64,000 nt of DNA from Bacillus_P idriensis_A (GTDB taxonomy: Bacteria > Bacillota > Bacilli > Bacillales > Bacillaceae). The stretch spans positions 1 to 64,000 of the forward strand of contig NZ_JBCMYF010000019.1 of assembly GCF_050483325.1 (NCBI RefSeq), read 5' to 3'. Position 1 is the stretch's first letter. The number at the start of each line of letters is the position of its first letter. Of this stretch, positions 16,129-24,849 are shown piece by piece. Below the pieces are notes generated by a model. The model saw nothing but the letters and a program-made list of their open reading frames with translations. It was not told where the DNA came from and did no database searches. The translations under genes and the position numbers were made by a program.

Positions 16129-16554
16129 ATGTCAGAAGCATTATTTACTGCATCTGTTACAGCAGTAGGCGGAAGAGAAGGAAAAGTACACTCATCAAAT
16201 GACGTCATCAACATGGATATTGCTATGCCGGGTTCGCCGCGAGCGGAAAAAATGCCTCAAGCTACAAATCCGGAGCAGCTGTTCGCAGCTGGATACGCCG
16301 CATGTTTTGATGGAGCACTGCAGCATATGGCCAGAAAAGAAAAAGTGAAATTCGAATCAGAGGTAACGGCTAATGTTAGTTTTCTAAAGGATGAGGCGGA
16401 CGGCGGCTTCAAATTAGCCGTAAAGCTGGATGTAAAAGGGACAGGCATTGATAAAGATCAATTAGAAGACCTTGTTCACAAGGCTCATGATTTCTGCCCT
16501 TATTCGAAAGCGACAAGAGGGAATATTGATGTGACGCTTGAAGCGATTGTTTAA
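16129..16554 (+). CDS. Organic hydroperoxide resistance protein (Ohr)
   Basis: Thiol peroxidase that reduces organic hydroperoxides in the cytoplasm. The 141 residues fit the Ohr branch of the OsmC/Ohr family, with the two redox cysteines Cys59 (AACFDGAL) and Cys123 (DFCPYSKATRGN) and the conserved NPEQLFAAGYAAC block. B. subtilis has OhrA (OhrR-controlled) and OhrB (SigB-controlled). No ohrR lies next to this gene, which fits OhrB better, but sequence alone does not decide. Start set by AAAGGGAGT 10 nt upstream. Confidence 0.92.
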   Translation: MSEALFTASVTAVGGREGKVHSSNDVINMDIAMPGSPRAEKMPQATNPEQLFAAGYAACFDGALQHMARKEKVKFESEVTANVSFLKDEADGGFKLAVKLDVKGTGIDKDQLEDLVHKAHDFCPYSKATRGNIDVTLEAIV

Positions 16555-16564
16555 ATAAGATTAG

Positions 16565-16602
16565 AAAAGGTGTTTTCCGAAAAAAGGTAAACATCTTTTT
16601 CT
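16565..16602 (+). terminator. ohr terminator
   Basis: AAAAGGTGTTT / AAACATCTTTTT with an A-rich loop and T-rich tail. Confidence 0.75.
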
Positions 16603-16658
16603 TTGTTTAAGGAGCTGCTGGTTCTGAATTTTTCACCCATCTGGAAATCGTCTTATCG

Positions 16659-16705
16659 TTGACATGCAAAACCAAATGAATTAAAATTATCTTGAATTCG
16701 AGATA
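16659..16705 (+). promoter_or_regulatory. SigA promoter with MhqR-type operator (site 1)
   Basis: TTGACA (16659-16664), 17-nt spacer, TAAAAT (16682-16687), directly followed by the palindrome TATCTTGAATTCGAGATA (16688-16705). The palindrome matches the MhqR box (TATCTCGAATTCGAGATA) known from the catechol/quinone-responsive regulon of B. subtilis. Its position just after the -10 suits repression. Confidence 0.85.
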
Positions 16706-16771
16706 ATATTAAACGAAGGTTTTATATAGATATTTTGTGAGAAGATACAACATAAAAAGGAGAGATTTTTA

Positions 16772-17701
16772 ATGACTAAGAAAACAGCAGGCATTCACCA
16801 TATTACGGCAATCGTTGGTCATCCCCAGGAAAATGCGGACTTTTATGCTGGAGTTCTTGGCTTGAGACTTGTAAAACAAACAATCAATTTTGATGATCCT
16901 GGCACGCATCATCTTTATTTTGGAGACGAAGCGGGTAAACCTGGAACGATTATTACGTTTTTCCCTTGGCCTGATGCGTATCAGGGGAAAATCGGTGACG
17001 GTCAGGCTGGAGTCACTTCATATGCTGTTCCAAAAGGTGCTATGAGCTTTTGGGAAGCAAGACTTGAAAAGATGAATGTATCATTTTCTAAAATGGAACG
17101 ATTTGGGGAGCAGTACCTGCTGTTTGATGATCCGCATGGTCTGCACCTTGAAATTGTTGAGCGGGAAGAGGGAGAACCAAACACATGGGAGTTTGGCGGT
17201 GTTACATCTGATGTTGCGATAAAAGGATTTGCAGGAGCAACTCTCTTATCTGCCCAGCCTGAGAAAACGGCGGAACTGCTGGAGAGCATCATGGGATTTG
17301 AAAAAATCGGCCAGGAAGGAGATTTTACCCGTTTTCGCTCAACAGGTGAGATTGGAAATGTGATTGATTTAAAAATGAGCCCAATCGGCCGCGGGAAAAT
17401 GGGAGTCGGAACGGTTCATCATATTGCGTTCCGCGCAGAAAATGACGAGGATCAGCTTCAGTGGCAAAAGCATGTAGCAAGCGGTGGATACCAAGTCACT
17501 CCTGTACAGGACCGTCAATATTTTAATGCGATCTACTTCAGAGAACATGGGGAAATCCTGTTTGAAATTGCGACAGATCCTCCGGGTTTTGCTCATGATG
17601 AAGAGACACTTGGAGAAAAGCTGATGCTGCCCGAATGGTATGAGCCGCAAAGAGGTAAAATCGAAAAAATCCTTGCTCCATTTACAATTAGAGAGCTGTA
17701 A
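16772..17701 (+). CDS. Ring-cleaving dioxygenase, VOC family (MhqO/MhqA-like)
   Basis: Glyoxalase/extradiol-dioxygenase-fold protein of 309 residues with two paired betaalphabetabetabeta halves. It starts with the family pattern AGIHHITAIVGHPQENADFYAGVLGLRLVK, and GVGTVHHIAFR (about 210) and HGEILFEIATDPPGF (about 250) supply the metal-site His and Glu positions. In B. subtilis the homologues MhqA, MhqE and MhqO are induced by catechol, methylhydroquinone and related quinones. The MhqR-type operator upstream supports the same role here. A second member of the family, with the same operator, lies at 26954. Start set by AAAAAGGAGAG. Confidence 0.9.
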   Translation: MTKKTAGIHHITAIVGHPQENADFYAGVLGLRLVKQTINFDDPGTHHLYFGDEAGKPGTIITFFPWPDAYQGKIGDGQAGVTSYAVPKGAMSFWEARLEKMNVSFSKMERFGEQYLLFDDPHGLHLEIVEREEGEPNTWEFGGVTSDVAIKGFAGATLLSAQPEKTAELLESIMGFEKIGQEGDFTRFRSTGEIGNVIDLKMSPIGRGKMGVGTVHHIAFRAENDEDQLQWQKHVASGGYQVTPVQDRQYFNAIYFREHGEILFEIATDPPGFAHDEETLGEKLMLPEWYEPQRGKIEKILAPFTIREL

Positions 17702-17721
17702 AAGAGGGGTGACAGTGCTGA

Positions 17722-17826
17722 GCATTAAACAGTATCTATGTAAAAGAAAGAATTGATTCTGATGGACTTGGCACTGGCAGCAGGCTTGCGGGAATTGCGC
17801 AAAAGCTGGAGAAGCTTTTTAATTGA
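17722..17826 (+). pseudogene. Possible gene remnant
   Basis: Between a stop at about 17719 and TGA at 17824 one frame reads like the end of a protein (…VKERIDSDGLGTGSRLAG…KLEKLFN) and is followed by a terminator, but has no start codon with a ribosome site. It may be the C-terminal remnant of a lost gene of the dioxygenase transcription unit. The parent family is not recognised. Confidence 0.3.
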
Positions 17827-17840
17827 ACGGACAATATGAA

Positions 17841-17868
17841 AAACGGACCAAATACTGGTCCGTTTTTG
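17841..17868 (+). terminator. Terminator after dioxygenase unit 1
   Basis: AAACGGACCA / TGGTCCGTTT with loop AATAC and T tail. Confidence 0.9.
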
Positions 17869-17969
17869 TGTTGGCGGTTATCTTAATTTAAGGCTCTTTT
17901 TTTAGGCTGGAAGTTATAACCATAAGTGGTGCAGCGAAAGGAACTTGACTTCTTCTTGGAGAATAGAGG

Positions 17970-18125
17970 GGATTGGTTGATTCCACTTTTCCATGCAAAA
18001 ACTAAAAGGGTGGAATCATAGCGTGCGGTTGATTCCACATATCCATGCAAAAATCAAAAGGGTGGAATCATAGGGTGTGGTTGATTCCACTTTTCGTTGC
18101 AAAAACCAAAAAGGTGGAAAAACAA
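17970..18125. repeat. Tandem array C, 52-bp period, 3 units
   Basis: GGTTGATTCCAC starts at 17975, 18027 and 18079, exactly 52 bp apart, alternating with GTGGAATCA. Linkers TAGCGTGCGGT and TAGGGTGTGGT resemble the reverse complement of the linker in array A (ACCCCCGCTA). This is array A's family in the opposite orientation. It sits between the dioxygenase terminator and the acetyltransferase gene. Confidence 0.88.
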
Positions 18126-18170
18126 CAATCTATGCGAAAACAGCCGAATTGAAACAGAAAACAAGCCCGC

Positions 18171-18674
18171 TCATAAAAATAAAACCATATGATCCTCATC
18201 ATAATAAATGCTATCAGCTTTCAGCGCTCTTTTTTCATGCCCATAAACAGTGAAGCCAAATGAAGTGTACAGCTCCTTTGCTGACTGGTTTGTGCTCACT
18301 ACAGATAACTGAAGCTGCTCTGTATCACAAATTGACTGTGCTTTTATAACAGCTTCAGACATCAGCTTTTTTCCGATGCCGCTTCCGCGATAAGGTGGAG
18401 AGACATACATCGCGAAAATTGATGCTTTATGCTTAAGCTTGACCTTTGTTTCTTTTACTAATGTGACGACACCGGCAAGTTCGTCATTGTCAAAAGCGCC
18501 GAATGTAAATGCTGTATCTGATTCAAGTCTCGATTTGAAAAGGTCAATCGGATAAGAATGTTCTTCTTCGTAGCTTGATCCAAATGCTTCAGGATTGTTT
18601 TTTAAACCTTCCAGCCGAATGTTCCGGTAAAGGGTTGCATCATGTTTGTTCAGAAGTCGGATGTTCATGGGCAC
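18171..18674 (-). CDS. GNAT family N-acetyltransferase
   Basis: Acetyl-CoA-dependent N-acetyltransferase of unknown substrate, 167 residues. The core shows the acetyl-CoA binding motif YRGSGIGKKLMSEA (about residues 97-110) after the beta-strand IFAMYVSPP, then the SVVSTNQSAKELYTSFGF block typical of motif B. The N-terminal IRLLNKHDATLYRNIRLEGLKNNPEAFGS pattern is common in Bacillus GNAT proteins that resemble ribosomal-protein acetylases. Single gene, divergent from mtlA. GAGGTGC lies before the start. Confidence 0.85.
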   Translation of the reverse strand: MPMNIRLLNKHDATLYRNIRLEGLKNNPEAFGSSYEEEHSYPIDLFKSRLESDTAFTFGAFDNDELAGVVTLVKETKVKLKHKASIFAMYVSPPYRGSGIGKKLMSEAVIKAQSICDTEQLQLSVVSTNQSAKELYTSFGFTVYGHEKRALKADSIYYDEDHMVLFL

Positions 18675-18816
18675 CTCCAGAATGGTTTTCTTATAGTTTA
18701 CTGGTCAGCAAGCGTTTGTATCAATCATTTTATTGTTGGCAACAGTGCATATGACAAAGTTGGGTTTTCTTTAAATTGTAGGGAGAAGGGATGAGTCGTA
18801 AGATAGTAATATAAAG

Positions 18817-18830
18817 TTTAAACGCTTTCA
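18817..18830 (+). promoter_or_regulatory. CcpA cre site before mtlA
   Basis: TTTAAACGCTTTCA differs from the consensus TGWAARCGYTWNCW at one position. It lies 23 nt before mtlA. Suggests carbon catabolite control of the mannitol operon. Confidence 0.65.
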
Positions 18831-18852
18831 ATTAAGCGGGGAGGTTAATGAA

Positions 18853-20601
18853 ATGTCAAACCAAAACAATTCAGATATAAAGGTTCGCATTCAGCGCTTT
18901 GGAAGTCACTTAAGCGGAATGATTATGCCGAACATTGCAGCATTCATCGCTTGGGGGCTGATCACAGCTCTATTTATTCCAACAGGCTGGTGGCCGAATA
19001 AGGAATTGGCCGAGCTTGTAGGACCGATGATCACTTATCTCCTGCCATTGCTGATCGGATTTACGGGCGGCCGCATGGTTTATGATCTGCGCGGGGGTGT
19101 CGTCGGTGCCACGGCAACTATGGGGGTAATCGTTGGTTCAGAAATCCCGATGTTCTTGGGAGCCATGATTATGGGTCCTCTTGGCGGGTATTTAATTAAG
19201 AAAGTGGACCAGATGTTCAAAGATAAGGTCAGATCTGGTTTTGAAATGCTTTACAATAACTTTTCAGCAGGGATTTTAGCGGGTCTGTTAACAATTGTCG
19301 CTTTTAAAGCCATTGGACCGCTTGTTTCAGGATTAACGAATATTCTTATTGGCGGAGTAGAAGCCATCGTTTCTGCAGGACTTCTGCCGCTTGCGAGTGT
19401 CTTTGTAGAGCCGGCAAAGGTATTGTTCTTAAACAACGCCATCAACCACGGTATTTTCAGCCCGATCGGCATTGAGCAGGCGTCAAAGGCAGGCAAATCA
19501 ATCTTATTCCTGATTGAATCCAACCCTGGACCTGGACTTGGCATCCTGCTTGCCTATATGGTTTTTGGAAAAGGCAATGCGAAACAGTCTTCACCTGGTG
19601 CAGCGATCATCCATTTCTTTGGGGGAATTCACGAAATCTACTTCCCTTACATTTTGATGAAGCCGTTGTTAATCTTAGCGGCTATTGCCGGAGGAGCGAG
19701 CGGTGTCATGACGTTCATGCTGTTTGATGCAGGACTTGTAGCCACTCCATCTCCAGGGAGCATCTTTGCTCTATTGGCAATGACACCAAGAGGGAACTTT
19801 GCAGGGGTGATTTTAGGAGTAATCGTTGCTACAGCGATTTCATTCTTAGTAGCAAGTGTCATTTTGAAATCATCAAAAGCATCTGATGACGAGAGCATTG
19901 AAGCGGCAACAGAAAAAATGCAGCAAATGAAAGGCAAGAAAAGCAGTGTTGCAGACTCATTAATCGTGGAGAAAAAACCATCTGCAGCAAACCATTATCA
20001 AAATGTGCAAAAAGTTGTCTTCGCATGTGATGCAGGCATGGGTTCAAGTGCAATGGGCGCCTCTGTTCTGAAAAATAAAATGAAAAAAGCAGAGCTTGAT
20101 GTCGATGTGACTAATACAGCAATTGCCCAGCTTCCAAATGATGCAGATGTGGTCATTACCCATAAGGATTTAACAAGCCGTGCAAAAGAAAAATTGCCTA
20201 ATGCGATTCATCTTTCTGTAGAAAATTTCTTGAACAGTCCGGTTTATGAAAAACTGGTTGGAGATCTGTTGGAAGCTAAGCAGCCTGAGACAGCTGTATC
20301 CAATACAGTACAAACACCTGTCAAAAATGTTGAGAAAGTCATCTTCGCATGTGATGCAGGAATGGGATCGAGTGCAATGGGCGCTTCCGTATTGAAAAAT
20401 AAGTTCAAAAAAGCAGAGCTTGATATACATGTAACAAACTCGGCGATAAATAATTTGCCAAGTGATGCGAATATTATTATTACGCATAAAGACCTAACGG
20501 ACCGTGCAAAGGCTAAAGTTCCTCAAGCTGAACATCTTTCAGTTGATAACTTTTTAAACAGCCCTAAATATGATGAGCTGGTTCAGCGATTAAAGAAGTA
20601 A
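18853..20601 (+). CDS. mtlA: Mannitol PTS permease IICB with two tandem IIB domains
   Basis: Mannitol-specific transporter of the phosphotransferase system, taking up mannitol as mannitol-1-phosphate. The membrane IIC domain (about residues 15-345) has the GIHEIYFPY motif. It is followed by two complete IIB domains (about 387-472 and 496-582), each with the phosphorylated cysteine in FACDAGMGSS: Cys392 and Cys500. The two copies are about 75% identical over 85 residues by eye. B. subtilis MtlA has about 478 residues and one IIB; this one has 582, the extra IIB and its linker explaining the difference. First gene of mtlA-mtlR-mtlF-mtlD, with a cre site upstream and GGGGAGG as ribosome site. 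Confidence 0.95.
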   Translation: MSNQNNSDIKVRIQRFGSHLSGMIMPNIAAFIAWGLITALFIPTGWWPNKELAELVGPMITYLLPLLIGFTGGRMVYDLRGGVVGATATMGVIVGSEIPMFLGAMIMGPLGGYLIKKVDQMFKDKVRSGFEMLYNNFSAGILAGLLTIVAFKAIGPLVSGLTNILIGGVEAIVSAGLLPLASVFVEPAKVLFLNNAINHGIFSPIGIEQASKAGKSILFLIESNPGPGLGILLAYMVFGKGNAKQSSPGAAIIHFFGGIHEIYFPYILMKPLLILAAIAGGASGVMTFMLFDAGLVATPSPGSIFALLAMTPRGNFAGVILGVIVATAISFLVASVILKSSKASDDESIEAATEKMQQMKGKKSSVADSLIVEKKPSAANHYQNVQKVVFACDAGMGSSAMGASVLKNKMKKAELDVDVTNTAIAQLPNDADVVITHKDLTSRAKEKLPNAIHLSVENFLNSPVYEKLVGDLLEAKQPETAVSNTVQTPVKNVEKVIFACDAGMGSSAMGASVLKNKFKKAELDIHVTNSAINNLPSDANIIITHKDLTDRAKAKVPQAEHLSVDNFLNSPKYDELVQRLKK

Positions 20602-20630
20602 TCCGTTTGCTTAGATAAGCAGGGATGGTG

Positions 20631-22712
20631 ATGAATGTGTATATAACGGCCCGGGAACGGGATATATTAAAGCAGCTTTTTGAACATCCGGACTTCATTA
20701 CAGTTCACAAGATTGCTGAGGACGCCGGGGTGAGTTCAAGAACCATTCACCGAGAAATGAAAAAGCTTGAAGATACGCTTATGAATTACCGGATTGTGAT
20801 TGAGAAGAAGGCAGGACAAGGGGTGAAGCTGACTGGTCTAAAGGAAGATATAGACCGTCTGCGGAGTGACTTGTCCTCGCAGTCTTCCTATGACTATCTT
20901 CAGGATGAACGGGTGTATTTGCTGATAAGCGAATTGATTCAATCCAGGGAGCAAATGAAGCTCTATGCGCTTGCGTCAAAGCTGCTTGTTTCTGCAGCAA
21001 CCATCAGTCATGATTTAGACAGGGTAGAGGATAAAATCATACCTTACCAGCTTGAATTAGTAAGAAAAAGAGGATTCGGGGTTCAGCTTACAGGGGAAGA
21101 AACGGCAAAAAGAAGATTGCTTGAAGCGCTGTTGCTTGAGACGATTGATGAGCAGGAGTTCATTCAAATTATTGAGAAAAATTCTTTAAGTGAGACTGAA
21201 AGCCAAACGTATTTAGGTTTTTTAAACAGCTGTGATCTTAATAAGGCAGATGATGCACTGAAGCCGATCATTGAAATGATGCCATATGAAATGGCGGATC
21301 ACGCTTATTTTTCCCTATTGATTCATCTGAGTGTTGCAGTGAAAAGGCTGACGCAGCAAGAACCGGTGTCCTTTATAAAAAGTGATGTGCAGGATGTGCT
21401 TCAAACGGATGAATTTCAAATGGCAGCACGGATCGGAGAACAAGTAACGAAAGAGTTCAGCGTCTTTATTCCAGATGAGGAAATCACGCAGATTGCCGTT
21501 CATCTTCGAAGAGCGAGAAGGCAAAATGAAGATTTCAACTTCGAACAAAGGAATTCTTTAATCTCCCTGCATGTGAAGCAGCTGATCGAATTCGTTGCAG
21601 ATGAACTCGGCGCTCCGCTTAGAAACAATCAATCTCTTTACAATGGACTGATTTCACATCTGGAACCGGCTTATTACCGGATGAAAGACGGAATCTACAC
21701 ACATAACCCATTTGCCAAAGAGACAAAGGAAAACTACCCGAAGCTCTATGAGGCTGTAAAAAAAGGACTGGAGCTCGTTTTTCCTTCGCTTGTCTTTCCA
21801 GATGATGAAACGGCTTTTGTCGTTCTGCACTTTGGTTCAAGCCTTGAGGAAAGAAGACAGATCAATTCATATAAAGCATTAATCGTCTGTTCAAGCGGAA
21901 TTGGCTCCTCCAAGATGCTTGCAACAAGGATACACAAAGAAATACCTGAAATTACGGAAACAGCTTTATCATCGCTGCTCGGCTTAAAAAAACTGAATTT
22001 GAAAGACTTTGATTTAATCATTTCAACTGTCAGTTTGCCGCTTGATGCTTCTGAGTATATACAAGTCGGGCCTTTGCTCCCGGACATTGAAGCAGAAAAA
22101 ATCCGCGAACGATTAAAAAGCACGCCCAAATCTAAAAAGATGACCAGACATCCAAGTTATGCAGAGGCGTTAGGCAACGTCAATCTGCTTGAAAAAATCG
22201 AAGTCTTTGAAGAAGGAGCTAAAACGGTTAAAGAAATTCTCAGGCATTTCAGAGTCTACCATTTCTCGAATCACGGCAGCCACCGGGACGTTTTATTTTC
22301 AGCAGCAGAGGTATTGAAGGAACAGGGGCTCATTACTGATTCGGAAACACTGACAGCCGAGCTTTTAAAGAGAGAGGAGCTTGGGGGACTTGGGATCCCG
22401 GGCTCTTCAGCAGCACTTTATCATTGCCGGGATGCCTGCAATGTTAAGCCGGTTTTCGTAATTTTTAACCTTGAACACCCTTATAAAGTATCTGGCATGG
22501 ATAATGGGGAAATTGACATGTCGACCCTTGCACTGCTGCTTGCGCCAGATGATTTTTCGCATACAGGGCTTGAAGTTTTAAGCCTGATCAGTGCGACATT
22601 GATCGAAACAGAAGAAAACCTTCAGCTTTTTCAATCAGGCAATGGAACAAAAATGACAGCCGTATTAAATGAAACCTTTCACAAATGGCTTGCCCAAAAA
22701 TTTATAAAATAG
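20631..22712 (+). CDS. mtlR: Mannitol operon activator MtlR
   Basis: PTS-regulated transcriptional activator, about 693 residues. Domains in order: N-terminal helix-turn-helix (TVHKIAEDAGVSSRTIHREMKKL, about 20-45) and a second winged helix, PRD1 and PRD2 (about 190-400, with conserved His in VAVHLRRAR and VLHFGSS regions), an EIIB-Gat-like domain with CSSGIGSSKM (about 425), and an EIIA-like domain at the end (YHFSNHGSHRDVLFSAAEVL onward). Activity is set by phosphorylation on these domains. It sits inside the mtl operon, between mtlA and mtlF. I prefer the ATG at 20631, 6 nt after AGGG, over an in-frame ATG at 20625. Confidence 0.94.
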   Translation: MNVYITARERDILKQLFEHPDFITVHKIAEDAGVSSRTIHREMKKLEDTLMNYRIVIEKKAGQGVKLTGLKEDIDRLRSDLSSQSSYDYLQDERVYLLISELIQSREQMKLYALASKLLVSAATISHDLDRVEDKIIPYQLELVRKRGFGVQLTGEETAKRRLLEALLLETIDEQEFIQIIEKNSLSETESQTYLGFLNSCDLNKADDALKPIIEMMPYEMADHAYFSLLIHLSVAVKRLTQQEPVSFIKSDVQDVLQTDEFQMAARIGEQVTKEFSVFIPDEEITQIAVHLRRARRQNEDFNFEQRNSLISLHVKQLIEFVADELGAPLRNNQSLYNGLISHLEPAYYRMKDGIYTHNPFAKETKENYPKLYEAVKKGLELVFPSLVFPDDETAFVVLHFGSSLEERRQINSYKALIVCSSGIGSSKMLATRIHKEIPEITETALSSLLGLKKLNLKDFDLIISTVSLPLDASEYIQVGPLLPDIEAEKIRERLKSTPKSKKMTRHPSYAEALGNVNLLEKIEVFEEGAKTVKEILRHFRVYHFSNHGSHRDVLFSAAEVLKEQGLITDSETLTAELLKREELGGLGIPGSSAALYHCRDACNVKPVFVIFNLEHPYKVSGMDNGEIDMSTLALLLAPDDFSHTGLEVLSLISATLIETEENLQLFQSGNGTKMTAVLNETFHKWLAQKFIK

Positions 22713-22724
22713 GAGAGTGCGACA

Positions 22725-23159
22725 ATGAAAAAAATACTGGATGAGGCAAATATCCTCCTAAATCAAACAATTGGATCAAAAGAAGAAGCGATTCGTTTAA
22801 CTGGAAAACTGCTGGTTGAGAACGGATATGTAAATGAAGATTATGTAGAGAAAATGCTTCAGCGTGAAGAATTATCAACAACTTATATGGGAAACGGCGT
22901 TGCGATTCCGCACGGCACGGAAGATGCTAAAAAAGAAGTCAATTTCTCTGGAATTTCGATTGTTCAAGTTCCTGAAGGCGTCGATTTCGGTACTGGAGAA
23001 GATGCCAGGATTCTGTTTGGCATTGCCGGCAAGGACGGAGAACACTTGGAGCTTCTGTCTCAAATTGCGATTTTGTGCTCAGAAGAAGAAAATGTTCAAA
23101 AACTGCTTGAAGTAACTTCAAAACAAGAGCTGATTGCTTTATTTGAAGAGGGGAATTAA
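22725..23159 (+). CDS. mtlF: Mannitol PTS EIIA component
   Basis: Cytoplasmic phosphocarrier that passes phosphate from HPr to the IIB cysteine of MtlA. The 144 residues form a single EIIA-Mtl/Fru domain; the active-site His is in GVAIPHGTEDAKK (near residue 62). It begins 13 nt after mtlR with GGAGAGTG as ribosome site and ends 1 nt before the mtlD start, so the genes are co-transcribed. With two IIB domains in MtlA it has two possible acceptors. Confidence 0.95.
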   Translation: MKKILDEANILLNQTIGSKEEAIRLTGKLLVENGYVNEDYVEKMLQREELSTTYMGNGVAIPHGTEDAKKEVNFSGISIVQVPEGVDFGTGEDARILFGIAGKDGEHLELLSQIAILCSEEENVQKLLEVTSKQELIALFEEGN

Positions 23160-23160
23160 G

Positions 23161-24291
23161 ATGATTGCCGTACATTTTGGAGCAGGAAACATCGGACGAG
23201 GATTTATTGGAGCTTTGCTTAGCGGAGCAGGGTATGAAGTTTATTTTGCGGATATCAATAAAGAAGTGATTGATGCTTTAAATGAAAAAGGAAAATATGA
23301 GGTCAGATTAGCTTCTGATGAAAATGAATCCTTTATTGTTTCAGGTGTAAAAGGCATCAACAGCAATGAGAATGCAGAAGAAGTCATTGCGAAAATTGCA
23401 CAAGCAGATCTGATTACTACGGCAGTGGGACCAAACATCCTGAAGTTTGTTGCAAAAACAATCGCTCTTGGCCTCAAAGAGAAAAAGACAGAAGCCAATG
23501 TGATCGCCTGTGAAAATATGATTGGCGGTACGGATCATTTGAAGAGTGAAATCTTTAAATACCTAAACGAAGAAGAGCAGCACTCCGTTTCAGAATGGAT
23601 TGGCTTCCCTAATTCTGCCGTTGACCGTATCGTGCCTATTCAGGAAAACGCGGATCTTCTGAGTGTATCAGTAGAACCTTTCTTTGAATGGGTGATTGAG
23701 CAATCAAAGGTAAAGGGGAATATGCCTTCTATTCAAGGAGTCACTTACGTTGATGAGTTGATTCCTTACATTGAGCGCAAGCTTTTCACCGTAAATACAG
23801 GTCATGCTGTGACAGCATACGCAGGGTATCATAAGGGACTTGCTACTGTTAAAGAAGCCATTGAAGATGCAGAGGTTCGCAGTCTCGTTGAAGGTGCTCT
23901 GAATGAGACAAGTGCGCTGCTCGTAAAAGAGTATGGCTTTGATGAGGGAGAACATTTGAACTATGTAAAAAAAATCATCGGAAGATTTGAAAATAAACAT
24001 ATTTCGGATGAAGTCACTCGAGTCGGACGATCGCCTAAACGCAAGTTAGGCTTTGATGACCGTCTTGTAGCACCTGCAAGAAGACTGCTTGAAAAAGGAA
24101 TCACACCTGATAATCTTGCTGCTGGAATTGCAGCAGGTCTGAAATATGACTTTGACAAAGATGAAGAAGCGGTTGAAATTCAGCAGCTGATTCAGGAGAA
24201 GGGCATTTCGGGTGCACTGCAGGAGATTTCACAGCTTCCTGAAAATCATCCGCTGATCGGCCTTGTTGAAGAAAAATATCATAATCTCTAA
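23161..24291 (+). CDS. mtlD: Mannitol-1-phosphate 5-dehydrogenase
   Basis: NAD-dependent oxidation of mannitol-1-phosphate to fructose-6-phosphate. 376 residues with the N-terminal nucleotide-binding fold HFGAGNIGRGFIG, the PNSAVDRIVP block near 150 and the catalytic region TVNTGHAVTAYAGY (about 210) that supplies the conserved Lys/His residues. The ATG at 23161 is fixed by GAGGGG within the end of mtlF. Last gene of the mannitol operon, closed by a strong terminator. Confidence 0.96.
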   Translation: MIAVHFGAGNIGRGFIGALLSGAGYEVYFADINKEVIDALNEKGKYEVRLASDENESFIVSGVKGINSNENAEEVIAKIAQADLITTAVGPNILKFVAKTIALGLKEKKTEANVIACENMIGGTDHLKSEIFKYLNEEEQHSVSEWIGFPNSAVDRIVPIQENADLLSVSVEPFFEWVIEQSKVKGNMPSIQGVTYVDELIPYIERKLFTVNTGHAVTAYAGYHKGLATVKEAIEDAEVRSLVEGALNETSALLVKEYGFDEGEHLNYVKKIIGRFENKHISDEVTRVGRSPKRKLGFDDRLVAPARRLLEKGITPDNLAAGIAAGLKYDFDKDEEAVEIQQLIQEKGISGALQEISQLPENHPLIGLVEEKYHNL

Positions 24292-24295
24292 AGTG

Positions 24296-24331
24296 AAAAG
24301 CCTATCATTGTCTGACAATGATAGGCTTTTT
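24296..24331. terminator. Bidirectional terminator after mtlD
   Basis: AAAAGCCTATCATTGTC / GACAATGATAGGCTTTT, a nearly perfect palindrome between the convergent mtlD and the 24330-24776 gene; T-rich on both strands. Confidence 0.92.
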
Positions 24332-24776
24332 AACCATACTTTTTCTGGTGCTCTTTCTTTAATTGCAAATATTCCTCGTCTTCTCTCACGGCTATCCACA
24401 TTTCTTTAAAGATGGCAGCAGACTTTGCTTTTTCATCGTCTATATCACGTTTGTGAATGGTTCCATCTTCTTTATACTTGCGCCCGCCTTTATAATTGGC
24501 ATATCTTCTTGCGCGCGTATATCCCATCTGAAGAAACTTACGAGCCATGTCCATGCCGACAAAGTCATCGTTGTCTTTGTATTCCAGAAAAAGATGATAA
24601 ATCTTCTCTGAGGATTCCTTTGCGATTTCAGGCGTTTTAAAGCGCCAATAAGGCAAGATTTCGCTTTTGTAGGGCTCAACCAGCAGGACACCCTGTTCAC
24701 CTCTGCCCACGCGGTATTTCTCTGGATGCTTTCGGAAATCCGTGTTTTCAAAGTCTTCCTCATAATTAAATGCCAC
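24330..24776 (-). CDS. DUF4385 family protein
   Basis: About 148 residues, soluble, charged. It contains the pattern FRKHPEKYRVGRGEQGVLLVEPYKSEILPYWRFK (N-terminal half) and GMDMARKFLQMGYTRARRYANYKGGRKY (middle) that I associate with the DUF4385 family found in Bacilli and other bacteria. Function unknown. I choose the GTG at 24776 (product begins MAFNYEED), 5 nt after GAGAGGTGA; an in-frame GTG at 24785 lies inside that site. Convergent with mtlD and divergent from nothing nearby. Confidence 0.75.
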   Translation of the reverse strand: MAFNYEEDFENTDFRKHPEKYRVGRGEQGVLLVEPYKSEILPYWRFKTPEIAKESSEKIYHLFLEYKDNDDFVGMDMARKFLQMGYTRARRYANYKGGRKYKEDGTIHKRDIDDEKAKSAAIFKEMWIAVREDEEYLQLKKEHQKKYG

Positions 24777-24849
24777 ACGAATCACCTCTCTTCTTACCTT
24801 ACCCTGATCCGCAAATAAGTGAAACGGCTGAATGTGCTGGAAATGGTAC

